DNA of 64,000 bases from positions 23,468,142-23,532,141 of the forward strand of contig NC_085049.1 in the NCBI RefSeq assembly GCF_963662255.1, read 5' to 3'. Within the stretch, counting starts at the first letter, position 1, and every line of letters begins with the position of its first letter. This document shows positions 36,235 to 48,475 of the stretch, piece by piece. A program made the translations under genes and the position numbers. A model generated the notes under the pieces. It made no database searches. It was not told the origin of the DNA and was given only the letters and a program-made list of their open reading frames with translations. The stretch comes from Cinclus cinclus (taxonomy: Eukaryota; Chordata; Aves; Passeriformes; Cinclidae).

Positions 36235-39200
36235 GTAACATAATCTGCATTTCTGCTCATTTACTAGGTGTGAGAAACTTTGCCATGAGCATCTAGAAGG
36301 AAACCCTTGAATTGCTGTTCTCAAATATGTTAAAAAACTGAAGGTGAGGTCAGTTTGGGAGAAATACTAGAAAGAGTCATGGAGCTCAATGCCTGCATCC
36401 ACCTTTATTCTCTTTTTCCAAAGGCTGCTTGTGGAAGGGTTCACTTTCTCTAAGGCTAGCAATTCATTACACAAATTCTGCCTCTCCCCCAGGATTTCTG
36501 CTCCATCTCTGTTATCCAATGAAGGGATAACATTGATATTTAGTTGTGAGCACAGTATTACATATGTTGGTCACAGTGACATTTGGAGAGCTTGAGCCTC
36601 TGAACAGGCAATATCCAGGTGAATTAAACCAGTTGCTGAAAAATATTTATCCAAGACACATTCAGGGATGAACTGTATAGTAGGTGAGGAAGATCATAGT
36701 ACACAGTTCTCCCTTGGGAACAAGAATCAGATGTGCAGGTCAGCCTCTAAAATGGGGACACCATTGTCCTAGTCAAAAGTCAAATTTCCAGCAAAACAAA
36801 CACATCATTAAGCTGCTGGACTTTGTAAACAGCAACAGGAAGGTTTGGCTAACAAACCCTAAATTACATGGTAGAGGACGCCATTATCCCTCTGGTTACA
36901 GTAATTACTGACTGAAAGCTTCTGTTTGTATCTACAACCACTATAAAATGGCAGTGAAATAGGCCTGTTTACACCATTGCAGCATCTAACTAGGAAAACT
37001 CACTTGGGGCCTAAATTGTTTTAAGACACATAAGTCTATTTCTAATTAACTCAAATTTGCATATACTGCACCAGATGTCCTGTGAAGATTTCATTTCTTT
37101 TGCTGACAATCAAATGCTCATCTTGAAGTTAATAGACCCTTATAGATATGTTTTATATATTTATGATGCATGAATTGCATATTCAGAATATTTTCTGTAC
37201 ACTAGAGATGTGTTATATATGGATGTACTTTCAGCATTTTGAGTGAGTTCACCATACTGAGGCCATATCCAGTATTTGCTTTATAGACAGAACCTCTAAG
37301 TGTTATCAGTCATGACTCCACTTGGAGCAGACCACACTGATTCTGACTAAGCACACAGCCCTGATTTAGTTTTTACAAGTCATTCTTTTGCAGACAAGGT
37401 GCTTACATGTACTCTTGACTTTCACCACCTGTTTAAATCTCCCCTAGGCATGAGCTTAAAGTGCTTTCCTGACTCATAGTCCTCCCTGCTTACTGTAACA
37501 TCTTAGAGAGATTTATAAAGGGTTATTACCTACAGTTTGTGAGATGCAAAATGCAGAGCTCCAATTCTTCAACTCCTGTTTGTGACTAGTGGAACTAGGC
37601 TGACTTTCACCATCTGGCAAAGTGGACACAATGATCTGATTTTTTGCAATATTTTGAGCATTATTTGTATGTAAGTACCTACAGGAGACAACTTGCAAAC
37701 CATGCATGAAATTCAAGCCAACTCTTGATGAGGGAGAGCATGCTCCACTATCCTACATGGATATTGCAATCTGCTCTTTACTGGATGAGATGTTTTCCTT
37801 TTTCCTGCTAGATTAGTTAAACAGAAATAGAAAAGATCAGACTGAAGTTTTGTTGTCGGTCTGTGAAGTAGAATTGTAAGGAGAAAACCTTATTGGTCTC
37901 GTTAACCTCTATTATTATTATTCACACAGATTAATTATTTTAACTATAAGGCCTATGTACAAAATAAATAATAAAATCTTGAATTTGCCTGTGTGTGCAG
38001 GGGTACTCAGACACAGACCTGCACACAAGTCATATCAATTTCTAGTGCTGCAGAAGTGATTGTTGAATTTTTAATGCTACCTTTTCCAGGCCAAAAGGCT
38101 CTGGTGTTCAAAATCTATAGGTGTTTCCCCTGAAGATTTCTATGTTGCTATAGAGTGATGCTGTTTTGTTCTGTGCCTCCTTCCCCAAGCTTTACATCCC
38201 ATATTTTCCCTGGTGATTCTTGAGGTTGGTAACAGTTTTCTTAGTGTAAAATATTCCCTTTTTATTTTTATTTTTCCCCTTAATTTCCATACTTCCATTG
38301 TGTACCACAGTTTTGTGAATCTTTTTTCAATAATTGTGTCATGGTCTTTTCCTTTCTTTCTGGCTTTTCCTCTGTATGTATTAGGCATGCTGTTTGTTTT
38401 GTTGAAAATGCAGGCTGAAAAAAAAACACTGTTCACTTCTCTTACCCAGTCTTACATCACCAAACAATTCCAAGGATTAATTCACACAGGTATGGATGCT
38501 TTAAAATCTGAGCACAGTCCTTTTCTTGTACACAAAGCCTCATTGGACTGCAGAGGGGGCAGATGATCCAAGTCTGATTGAAGCTATGCATTTTGCAGGG
38601 ATTGTAGAAAAGAAGTTCACAAGTTTTATCTTTGCAGAGTGAGATCAGTGGTAGCAGATCTGGGCTCAGCTGGACATCTGAAGGATTTTCTTAAGTATGA
38701 TTAATGATAACACATCACAATTTATAAACCCCATATTTAGAAGGCACAGAGATGTGGCAGAGATTTCTAAGCTGCTGATAAAGACACTGGTAGTGTTGGA
38801 AGAGAACAGGGTGGCATGGAGCAATGCATCACTGGGGCTTTTCTTTGTTTGGCTCAGTCAGAGGAAGGAAGAAATCAGTAAGTGTCATGGCAGGAGAGTT
38901 TAGCCTCTTCCACCCTATTCTCACTCACATGGTGTAATACTTGACTCTAGAATAGCCCTACTGGGGAGCCAGAGAACTATCTGGACATTAAATTGTTATC
39001 CTACTTGGATGGAGGTAGCAGCCTAGCCCACGGGGTTTTATAGCTTCCTTCTCAGATCTAGTTTGCTTTCCTGTTTGTCTTCATTCATACCAGGCTCAGT
39101 AGGTGACCTTTTCTGCAGCCAATTTTCACATCTGTTTCGAAGCAGTTCAGTCCTGGATGGACTAGTTCAGCTATTCAGGGAAGAAACTGCCATAACGGGG

Positions 39201-40946
39201 GGAAGGATGGCTAGAGGGAATGTTGGCAATGACAACAAACCCCAAACTGGGGACCTGAACAAATGGTGGCCTGCCTGATCAGGAATTTGGGCAGAAGAGG
39301 TATTTTCAGGAATGAGAGAAATGCTGTGAAGATACAGGAACCATTCTCCCTCAGTGACTGTCTGGGGAGTGAGAACTATGCTCACAGTCACTGTGCAGTC
39401 CTACAGGCCCTCCTCAATTGTCTCTTCTTGCTGGATGCACAGATAATGAAGACTCCTAAAGGAGCGTTTTTCCATCTGTGTCTAAGCAGATGTTTAAAAA
39501 CAGCTGAGCAACTGAGAGTTTCTGAAGCCCTGGTGTTTTTGCAAAACAAATATTTTTGTTCTTTAAGCAAATAAAACATTTTTTTCCCAGTAACTTTGTT
39601 ATACCTTGCTAGAGCACTGCATGGATTGAAAAGGTTGCTACTCTCTTATCCTCCAGTAACATTCCTCAGGGCAAGGGGTCCCTAAAATCCTTTGGTCAGG
39701 TTCAAGAGTTTGCTGAACTTTCACGATCTGAAATTTTCTCTTTATTTAGTGAGGACTGTCCCCAACTCTTCTTCCTGTACTGTTATATCATTCCTAAGAT
39801 ATCATTCCTAAGTGGGAATTTGTGATGGGAAGAGGTGTGTGTGGAGGCCCAGGGATCTCATCAGCTCCAGAACAAGGCATCCAATTGCTGATTTTTCTTG
39901 TCCACCACCATAGTGAAAAAAATGCAAAGAAATCCAAAGGGAAAAGAAACAGGAAGAGAGTATTAGGAAGATGATTAAGAAGAAGGAATCTGTGACTTAG
40001 ATTAAGGAAAAGAAAGGAGCTTAACGTGTCTGTAGAGGTGGAAGGTGAAGTAAATTAATGCCAGGTGGTGCTGTTTTGTTTTCTTTCTTTATTGGGGATT
40101 TTACTCTCTACTTTAGTGATTGTATTGGGGAAGGAAGGAAAAAGTTATGGTCCTTGTATTCCTGCATCCCTTCTGTCCCAGCAAGGTAGCTCAGCCTGAA
40201 TGTAATTTTTTTTTTTTGTTGGTTCATTTGATATGTAAATCAAAACAAAAATAGATATAAAAACTAGAAATGCTTCCTCAACACAATGAAAATGACAAAA
40301 CCAATGGAAATAATATTTTATATAATTTGAAAAGTTTTCATTTTAAATAATTCAGGTTCAGGCTTTTATAATTCACTTACCTTTCATTTAAAATTAATGA
40401 AACAGTTCTTTAAAAAGTAAAATTAGATGTTCTAGTAGGTCTAACATTTTATTAATATTTGCTGAAACAACTTATTTGACAATTTCATCTGGAATCTCCA
40501 GGAGTTTCTTCAAGTAATTAATTTTTAGCATGTATACTAGTTCTTCATAAAAGCAAAATGTGCCCAGTTTTCGCCTTCAACATTTAATAATTTAACTCTG
40601 ATTCTTGTGGTGGTTCTTTTGCAGTAGTTCCTTTTCATGAAACAACCATCCTATGCATACAGGAATTCAATAAACTATTGCTGGATCATTAAAATGAACT
40701 GTTAAATTTCCTTAAACCCGCATTTTGAATCTGGGCCCCTAGGCCCATTTTAATAATTGCAGTAGTCTAATCTTTCACATTGAGGTAGTTTCTTTCATCT
40801 GAGGATCTCAAGATGTTTTACCTAAAATAATAAATGTACTCTGGAATTCTTGCTAAAGGCAAAAATGAAAGCGAAAAATGTACCTTCTCCCACTTTTGTG
40901 TTGTGATCATATAAGTTTGCTGGTTTTAAATGATTGTTTTATTGAC

Positions 40947-40961
40947 TTTTTTTTTTTTTTT
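40947..40961. repeat. Poly(T) run
   Basis: Fifteen T in a row, followed 19 bp later by a second T-rich run (40980-40991). Low complexity. Confidence 0.9.
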
Positions 40962-41463
40962 CACTGTGGATTGGTTTAGATTTTTTTTTTTAAACCAGAA
41001 TACCACAACCCTGTGAAATTAAAATTCTTCTTGTGGGAACTTGACCTTAAGTAGCAGGGCAAGCTTTCCTAATCTCATGGGTAAAAGCCAGCCCATGAAG
41101 GATGCCAGGGATACCAAGTGATTTCTGGGACACAAATGTAAAATGATGCCCTAACAACCCTGCTTAGGTCAGCCTTAAAGCAATAATAACAGAGGAAACT
41201 TTTTATTCTTTAACTTGTAAGTTGGCACTTCTTTCTGCTGTGCACAGGTGAAGCTGTTTGGGCCAGTGAAGTCCATTTACCTGACTGCACATAAATATAG
41301 GCCCTTCAGTTCAAGCCATCTGGATCTATTGCCAGATAAAGGATTTTGCTTAATTCCTGCTTTGGAACCCAAAATGCCCAAATTTCACTGCATGGATGAT
41401 GTGGGTAGCTTTAATCAGAATGGACATGCCCATCTTCAGGAATCCATGGAATGAGTATAAAAG

Positions 41464-41912
41464 AATCACAGATTTGGGTTGAAAGGGACCTTAAAGTTAT
41501 CTAATTCTAACTCCCTGCTGGGGTAAGGATGTCACTCACTGGATCAGGACATTCAGGGCCCCATCCAGCCTGGCCTTGGACACTTCCAGGGATCCAGGGA
41601 CAGCCACAGCTTCTCTGGTCAACCTGTGCCAGGGCCCCACCACCCTCTCAGGTAAGAATTTATTCCTGAAATCTAACAAAAAATGTTCCTCTTTGGGTTT
41701 AAAACCATCCTCCCGTTCCCTACCACTACCTGCCCATGTAAAAAGTCTTTCCCTCTTTTTTATAAACATCCTTTAGATACTGAAAGGTGATATAAGATTT
41801 CCTCAGAGTGGAGCCTTTTCTTTTCGAGGCTGGACAATCCCCACTCTCTCAGGCTGTCTTCACAGCATAGGTGCTGTAAAGCATCTGAGCATCCAGCCCT
41901 CTAAGCATCTTG
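41464..41912 (-). mobile_element. CR1 LINE 3' end, antisense
   Basis: The plus strand has the antisense 3' tip (GAATCACAGATTTGGGTTGA, AAGGGACCTTAAAG) and then the antisense ORF2 tail. The minus-strand frame 41536-41769 reads REDGFKPKEEHFLLDFRNKF, PWHRLTREAVAV and SLEVSKARLDGALNVLI, matching the CR1 ORF2 C-terminus. It ends about 225 bp before an ANO2 acceptor site. Confidence 0.93.
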
Positions 41913-42138
41913 TGTCAGTTGAATTGTTGGGCCAATTGTGCATCCATTTCCTAATTTCTTATTTATGTCCCTGTTTGTTAGAGATCTTTGAATCCTTGCC
42001 TTTTAATTCGATCACCTGCATATTATCACCTTGCTGTAAGAACCGACCCCAGGATGCCAATTCATGGAGCACACCCAACCTCCCAGCCAAAGCCTCTGTT
42101 TCCAAGCGGAATTAACTCATGTGTTCATTTGTTTGCAG

Positions 42139-42340
42139 GTCATGCTGACGTTTTCAGCAGTGTTTGGTGTCATTGTGTACCGAATCACGACAGCAGCAGC
42201 TTTGTCCTTCAGCACAGACGAGACAACCAGGTCCAACGTCCGAGTGACTGTGACTGCCACTGCTGTCATCATTAACCTCGTGGTGGTCCTCATCCTCGAT
42301 GAAATTTATGGAGCTGTGGCCAAATGGCTGACAGAAATTG
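42139..42340 (+). CDS. ANO2: ANO2 exon: TM3, extracellular loop and TM4
   Basis: A 202-bp exon (67 codons plus 1 nt) between gtttgcag and TTG|gtaaaa. It starts [20 protein letters not shown] (TM3), continues [14 protein letters not shown] (extracellular loop), then [20 protein letters not shown] and [14 protein letters not shown] (TM4). The [10 protein letters not shown] and AVAKWLT wording favours ANO2 over ANO1 (YRISMAAALA, CIARWLT). TM3 and TM4 line the chloride pore, and TM4 is mobile during gating. The loop between them appears two residues longer than in human ANO2 as I recall it (STDETTR against NKATR). The donor has A at +5 and is weak. An unspliced read-through meets a stop after about 23 codons. 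Confidence 0.97.
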
Positions 42341-44224
42341 GTAAAACTGCCTCGCCATGTTCCTCATTAATCTGTATTGACACTAGGGGGTTCAAGGAGG
42401 TCCAGGAGTAGTATTTTCTCCTGGGCAGTGCCAGTGAAAATATTCAGACCTCTGAAGGTACCTCTCTACTGCTAAGAGCTGCAGAAAGTCAGTGGGTTGT
42501 TTAAAAAATGTTCATGCCTCTGAAAAATTACACTGATATTGATTCCCTGATGAATGTTTTAACCATTTCCTTACTGCTCAAACGATTTTTTTGTTCCATT
42601 CTAAGGGTGTGTCTGGGATGGACTTTTTATTAATGATTTCTCTTGCAGTTAGTGGTTGGACTTTCAAAATTTATATTAAACATCAAAATATTTTTGCAAG
42701 CCTGGCTATTTATTTCTTTTGAAGGGAAGCCATCCCTTTGACTACTACAGAGGTTTAGGCCTGAATTATTGATTTGTTATATACTTTGAGCTAAAGATGT
42801 TTATTAATAGGGATTTAGGCTGGGGCTTGTTTTATTATATAAATGAGACCAAGGATGTTGACTGATAGTGCCTTTACATGAGATTACTCTTAAGACTTCT
42901 GTTTCTTCTCAATTTCTAAGTACACTTTTAAATTCACAAACGAAAACATCTCCTTCAGTCCTATTTTTGGAAGAACTTTATAAACACAGTTTTGCAGTTT
43001 TTAGAGGTCCAATCCTGAATTTTGGAAGTTTGGTCCTGTTAGTATAGATTAAATTCCTAAAGTATTTGAAAGAAAATAAGACAAAGCAAATTGTCACTTT
43101 AGTGAGTTAATTAGTTTATTTCTGTTTTGCACCAGGCATTGGGCAGATTGTAACAGGGATACACAAATGGACTGTGTTCTAGTGGTGTAAATGAGCTCAG
43201 GCTCACTGTCTAGGCCAAATCTGTACTCAGCTTTCACATAAGTGACAGGCTGCTAACGGTGCGTGACCTGATCAATTCTGTTCACTGCACCTGCCCAGGT
43301 AAGAAAGGGTACAAATGTTAAGGAATGACACAACTGTGTGGAAAGAGTAGGAAAAGATGAAGATGAGACTTCTCCAGCAGCTTCTAGGCAGGAGCTGGGA
43401 AGTGCTAGGCTCTGCCACATCCTCTCTTTGGGAAGTACAGGAGGAAAATCTTTCCCTTTGAAATGTGCACCAGGCTGAACTGTGAAAGAAGCACCAATTT
43501 CTTACTTACTGATTATTGTTGCCCTGCCACTTTGCATTTAATTCTAATCCTATCTTTATTAGGGCAGCATTCCTAATCAACCATCAGATGTTTTGTTTAA
43601 GAAGGATCCAATCAGAATAATCTCTAGTGCTACAAATTACATGAATTACAAAGTTCACTCAGGCAGCTTTCTCCAGTGCTAGGCTCAGATGCCAAATGTA
43701 ATCAAAATGTTTTAAAAAATTACAATTCATGCATGCTGATAAATGCTGCTTAACTTGTGAACTCTCATTTTGCTGAGAGGAGAAAAACATGCTCAATTCT
43801 CTTGTCATGCTGCACTTAACCCACAATCTGAAGAACACACTTGTTGGGTTGAAGTAGTAGCTCTTGACAGTGTAAGTTTCTATTTGAACCCCAAGTACAC
43901 TTCAATCTCTGTTCAGTTGAAAAATACATCTGTAAGCACAAGAATAGCACTGATAGCAATTGTGTGATCATGGATTCACAGTCATGCATATGGCTCAATA
44001 CCTGCTCAATCAGTGCCTGGAGGAAAAGAGCAGAAGTTTTGTTGTTACCAATACAGAGAACTCGTACAGGATGGAGCAGGGTTCCTCTGGGCCCAGCAGA
44101 GTGGGGCACTGATGCCCCTTTGTCTCAGATGAGACCAGCCAGAGTGCAGAGGGTATCCTGCTATTCCCAGGAAGAATAGATCATCCTTAGTAATCAGGTG
44201 GTGCCAGACAAAATTTGTAATCCA

Positions 44225-44412
44225 GAATCACAGAATGGTTTAGGTTGGAAGGGACCTTAAAGCTCATCTTGTTCCAAGCCCCTGCCATGGCTTCCACTAG
44301 CCCAGGTTATTCAGAGACCCATCAAGCCTGGAACACTTCCAGGGATGGGGCATCCACAGCTTCTCTGGGAAACCTGTGCCAGGGCCTCAACACCCTCACA
44401 GGGAGGAATTCA
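44225..44412 (-). mobile_element. CR1 LINE 3' terminus, antisense
   Basis: AGAATCACAGAATGGTTTAG, GTTGGAAGGGACCTTAAAGC, CACTTCCAGGGATGGGGCAT and CAGCTTCTCTGGGAAACCTG: the CR1 3' end read in antisense, with a small internal deletion around the GGCAGGGACACC block. Confidence 0.93.
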
Positions 44413-46007
44413 CTGAGGCCAAGGAAGAACCAGTGGAACAGGGACAAAATCAAAACTACTCGCATTTGTCCCTTGCAAAGCCAGCAGCTCCTTCAGAGAG
44501 CTAAGGTCCCTTCCACCCTTAGCTCAACTCATCCTCCACCTGCAAAGCTCCAGCTGCCCAATTTTGGCATAACAACCCAGCACTGTTTCATTTTTTTGGG
44601 ACGAGGGAGTTTTCTGTGTTACTAACACACATATTCTGGCTGAATGCATTACTCATGCAGCACACTCAAGGAGCTGGAGGACAAATTCTACACATGCCTC
44701 TACAGCTATGGTATAGGATGTCTCAGGGAGCCTGTGGGACCATATATGGTGTACAAGTGTTCATCCAGAGGCTGAGCTCATCCTTGGGGGGGTTCTCTAT
44801 AAGGCACAGTTTAGGATTTTTCACCCTCAAATGAAAAGTTGCACTGCTGTTACTTGATATTCCTGCTGCCTTGAGCTTTTATCTTGAGGATCTGTTCAGC
44901 GTATGGGATCACCTACAAATTGTTTGAAGGTTTAATTAAGCTTTTTTTATACATATTGGTGGGTTATGCCTCAGGGCTCATCAGGTTGTGCACTGATCTT
45001 TTATGAAAATGTTGTTGAAAGTATCACAGAGAAAGCCTGGCAGTGAGGGCTCATTAGACTTTTCTATTTCTTTAGTGCTAAAATTATCCCACTGTTTTTT
45101 TTAAGAAAAATGCCCCAAAACAACAGCAAACCAAATAGAGTTCACACTGTGCCCAAAACAAAACTTTACAAGTACATCAGTATTTTTAATGAAGTCCTTA
45201 ATCCAGAGCTCTAGATCTCCTTATTATTCCACACTTTTTTTGTGCCACAGAAGTTCAGCCAAGAATGATAAATTTGATCATAAAATTATCTTCTGTCACA
45301 TTAGATACAACTCAGGATGAGCAGAAAAACAAAAGGGTTTCACCCATATAAAATCTTTTTAAAAGGATCCTACTATCAGTTTGAAAAGCCTCTGTCCTAT
45401 ACCTGTGTTTTCTGCTGCGACAAAACTATCACAGAAATTTAAAATAAATCTGGGAACAGAGTAATGAATACTGAAAATATTTAAACCAAGAAACCTTGAA
45501 ATATAGAACAAATATAATGAATTGTTAGCAAAAGTATGCCTCTATTTTGCACTTAATTCACTTAATACCTTATTCAAAAATGTATTTATTCTGGTGTTTA
45601 GCATCAACCAAATCTCACCACATAGAAGAAGGCTTGTGGAATACAAGTTAAGGGTGCTTTTAAGGTATTTTTTTCTGGTTGAAAGTCTTTCTACTTTCCT
45701 TTCAGCATTTCTCAATTGAGAATATGAATGCTTTGTTATTTTAGTTGTGTAACTATGTAACTGATATACTGGTGTATGTTAATACCCATATACACAGCAA
45801 AGTAATTTATAGTGTTTTTTCTTCGTGGAATTGAATATCTCTGGAAATCAGGACTCAGTGACAGACATAGGGGCTTTGGAACAAATTAGAGGTACAGAAG
45901 AAAAATTAATATAAGCCCAAAGTTTGAAGTTTGGTTTGGTTTTTTGTATGTGTGTGGGGATTTGGTGATTTTTATATACTTCCTGATTCAGTTCTCCGCT
46001 TTGCTTT

Positions 46008-46024
46008 CCCCCCCCCCCCCCCAG
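46008..46024 (+). promoter_or_regulatory. ANO2: Poly(C)15 polypyrimidine tract and acceptor AG
   Basis: Fifteen consecutive C (46008-46022) stand directly before the acceptor AG (46023-46024) of the TM4-TM5 exon. Most acceptors in this gene have T-rich tracts. A pure C tract can bind poly(C)-binding proteins in place of, or in competition with, U2AF. It is also prone to length change. The upstream TTGCTTT gives only a little U-rich sequence. Confidence 0.8.
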
Positions 46025-46136
46025 AAATACCAAAAACAGAGAAAACTTTTGAGGAAAGATTGATTTTGAAGGCATTCCTACTGAAGTTTGTGAATTCTTA
46101 CGCATCGATTTTTTATGTTGCATTTTTTAAAGGAAG
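46025..46136 (+). CDS. ANO2: ANO2 exon: TM4-TM5 loop and TM5
   Basis: A 112-bp exon (2 nt + 36 codons + 2 nt). After joining with G of the previous exon it reads [20 protein letters not shown] then [18 protein letters not shown]. The [20 protein letters not shown] block is strongly conserved between ANO1 and ANO2. It makes the intracellular TM4-TM5 loop and TM5, a pore helix. The LILKAF wording is ANO2-like (ANO1: LIFKAF). The acceptor follows a run of 15 C; the donor is AAG|gtagga. The reading frame ends with a stop shortly after the donor, so retention would truncate the protein. Confidence 0.97.
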
Positions 46137-47347
46137 GTAGGATAAATATCCTTTACATGTACATATATTTCTGTACATGCATTTTTTATATATGTGTCTG
46201 TATTAATGGATCTGTGTTTAAAAATGGGCACAAAGGCCTGGGACTGATCATCTTTGCCAGCTCTTAAAGATATCATTGACAGAGTTATCTAAAGTTAATA
46301 ATTCATTTTAGTTTTAAAAAAAACCCCTCGTTTTTATAATGAATGGTGCTTACAGGCCTGAACTTTCCACCGTTTAGCAAATTTTTCTTGAACCTTCATT
46401 CACCAAAAAAAGGTCTTCCTGCTTCATTTAAAATTACAGAACTCTTTTTTTCTATTACTGTCTCCTTATTTTGCATTATTCTCCCGTATCAAATTAAGAA
46501 ATAGTTACAGTCAACTGGCAAATGAAGTGATTGACCAAAAAGCTAATTCAGCTGTCCTGCTAAATAAGTGTGACTTCCTATGGGCTCAGAATCCTTGTCT
46601 TTTGGGACCCAGTCATGTACATGCTTTTGAATGGGAAGCTTAAAATGATTCTTTGCTAAAACTTTGGGGAAAAAAAAAAAAGTTTAAAACATCCTCTCGA
46701 TTCTGTTTCCTACTATTTCGCTCTTCCTTTTGGGGACCATAAAATTTATTAATTTCTGCTCTTCACTAATCCTATCCAGCACCTTTCATTTGAGGATTTA
46801 TGATGCTTTTTGCCAGCAGTTGCAAATATTGTAATACACCAATGAAAAAAAGCCACCAAATTCTCTTTTTTTTGGCCATATTTTTGTGTTGTATGGTTCA
46901 GATAAAGTCAATATCATTGCTTCTCCTGGTGTAACCAGAAGAGTGTTGGTTGTGTATAGTTGTGTAAATAATTCCATTCACATGTAAGAGAATGTGGATT
47001 AGGATATGTGTCTCCAGGTTTATTTCCCATCTCTAATCAAGTGAGGGGGGTTATTACTATATTGTTTTAGCACTGAAAAATATTTGATTAAAATTATTTT
47101 ATCGAAATGTAATAGAAAACCATGTGTAGAGGCCTATTGCTTTGAAATAATAAAAGCTGAATACATGCTGAGCCCTTGAAAATTCATGTTGAAGCAGCTA
47201 CTTATAAAATATTTTGGCTAGTACAAATTAATAATATTGATTCCAAAGTTAACTCTGTTTTTTTGATGTTTTTATATTAAACCATGGTGTAAAAATTAGC
47301 TTATTTTTGTGTTTTTATACTAGTTTTGGTATTATTATTGTTTTCAG
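46137..47347 (+). other. ANO2: ANO2 intron (1.2 kb)
   Basis: Runs from GTAGGA to ttttcag. It is AT-rich with no repeat family recognised. An 8-bp inverted repeat (CATGTACA 46156-46163 and TGTACATG 46172-46179) lies 20 bp after the donor. Confidence 0.85.
46156..46179 (+). repeat. Inverted repeat (8-bp stem, 8-nt loop) near donor site
   Basis: CATGTACA, TATATTTC, TGTACATG. A perfect 8-bp stem could form in the pre-mRNA just downstream of the exon ending at 46136. Such short stems occur by chance; function is not shown. Confidence 0.6.
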
Positions 47348-47405
47348 GTTTGTTGGCCGTCCTGGTCGTTATGTGTATGTGTTTGAAGGTTATAGGATGG
47401 AAGAG
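47348..47405 (+). CDS. ANO2: ANO2 exon: TM5-TM6 extracellular loop
   Basis: A 58-bp exon (1 nt + 19 codons) reading, after the split Arg codon, FVGRPGRYVYVFEGYRMEE. It lies between ttttcag and GAG|gtaagt, a strong donor. FVGRPG.YVY is near-invariant in ANO1/ANO2, and VFEGYRMEE is closer to ANO2 (VFDGYRMEE as recalled) than to ANO1 (IFRSFRMEE). This loop faces outside and leads into the CAPGGC motif of the next exon. Its length and phase match the paralogue exon. Confidence 0.96.
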
Positions 47406-48253
47406 GTAAGTACATATGTAATTTAAATTACAAATAAAGTCATTTACACAAATAAATATGTGTGCAGTACTCAGTGGACTACAGAATACAGGGTAGAAAT
47501 AGAAAACATGTTAAACAAGAGTTTAAATCTTCAATTTGAATAGGCAAAACCCAGGGTTTCCATCTAAGACAACTTTATATTATTTCTTTCTGCATTTTTG
47601 ACTATTTCACAGTCTTTCTCAGGTGAAGCTTCACCATTTCTACGCTTCCCAACTGGGCACTAAGGCACAAACATTTCATGATTTGGTTGGGAAGTATGAA
47701 CCGGGCTTCACATTCTGCAGATTGCTGGAAGCTTGGCAATTTTAATAGCTTAAAAACCTGGAGCCATTTTGTGTTAAACCTATAAACACCTCTTTTTTAA
47801 AAAAAAATTCCCTCATGAAGGGGATTGCTCTGGGTATTCCCTTGAAAGCTGAGAGATGTACTCAAGGTTTGACAATAAAGCTGATACAGAAGTTTTTGCA
47901 AGATTGAAGGTTTTCTTTCCCCCCTGGGAGATATCAGGTTGGAAGACTATTGGTGATTCTGCACTATGTTTATTACATTGATTATGTAGTAAATATTTTT
48001 AAAGGAAATATAGGTGCCCCAGGGCACAGTGAGTTGTTTCAGAGCTCTGCATTTTTTCCATAATACAATTTTATGAGTGGAGATGAAGTACCTTGCCAAG
48101 CACAGATTTGCAATGATGGATGAACTCCATGATCCCACACAAATTGGTGGCAGGGACAGTGGGCACATGGAGACACTGGGAGCTGTCCCAGGTGAGTATT
48201 TTAAAATTAATTCTCTTAATCCCCTCACACTCTCTGGTTTTGTTTAATTGCAG
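47406..48253 (+). other. ANO2: ANO2 intron (848 bp)
   Basis: Runs from GTAAGT to tttaattgcag. It is plain AT-rich sequence; no gene or repeat recognised. Confidence 0.88.
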
Positions 48254-48354
48254 TGTGCTCCAGGAGGGTGTCTGATGGAACTTTGCATTCAGCTGAGCAT
48301 CATCATGCTTGGAAAGCAACTGATTCAAAACAATCTCTTCGAAATTGGAATCCC
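48254..48354 (+). CDS. ANO2: ANO2 exon: TM6 with calcium ligands and gate
   Basis: A 101-bp exon (33 codons + 2 nt) reading [20 protein letters not shown] then [16 protein letters not shown]6 carries the main gating helix of TMEM16 channels. By alignment with mouse TMEM16A, the Gly of MLGK (48311-48313) is the hinge equivalent to G644, the first Asn of QNN (48329-48331) equals N650, and the Glu of LFEIG (48341-48343) equals E654; the last two bind calcium. All are present. The CAPGGC cysteines lie outside. The exon ends CC|gtacgt: the base before the donor is C rather than G, making this a weak site. Confidence 0.97.
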
Positions 48355-48431
48355 GTACGTATCCCAACCTTTTCCATTATGTGTTATTCCTATGGCATAG
48401 TAAATCAATGCCTTGTTCCTTATTCAGCTAA

Positions 48432-48475
48432 ATGGGACTTTTGCCACTGCCTTCAGTGGGTTCTAATTGAATGTG
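48432..48475. repeat. Ancient amniote repeat-like fossil motif
   Basis: AAATGGGACTTTTGCCACTG then CCTTCAGTGGGTTCTAATTG recalls 'ggacttttgccattgacttcagtgggt', a recurring old amniote repeat string. Confidence 0.35.

Larger units (their letters stand above)
36235..42138 (+). other. ANO2: ANO2 intron (5.9 kb)
   Basis: Runs from GTAACA to gtttgcag. One antisense CR1 (41464-41912) lies close to its 3' end, and a T-run of 15 is at 40947-40961. The remainder (36235-40946, 40962-41463) is AT-rich with no gene or repeat that I recognise. Confidence 0.85.
42341..46024 (+). other. ANO2: ANO2 intron (3.7 kb)
   Basis: Runs from GTAAAA to a C-run plus ag at 46024. It contains one antisense CR1 (44225-44412). 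The remainder, 42341-44224 and 44413-46007, shows no gene or repeat that I recognise; ORFs of 60-130 codons there have no recognisable domain. Confidence 0.85.
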
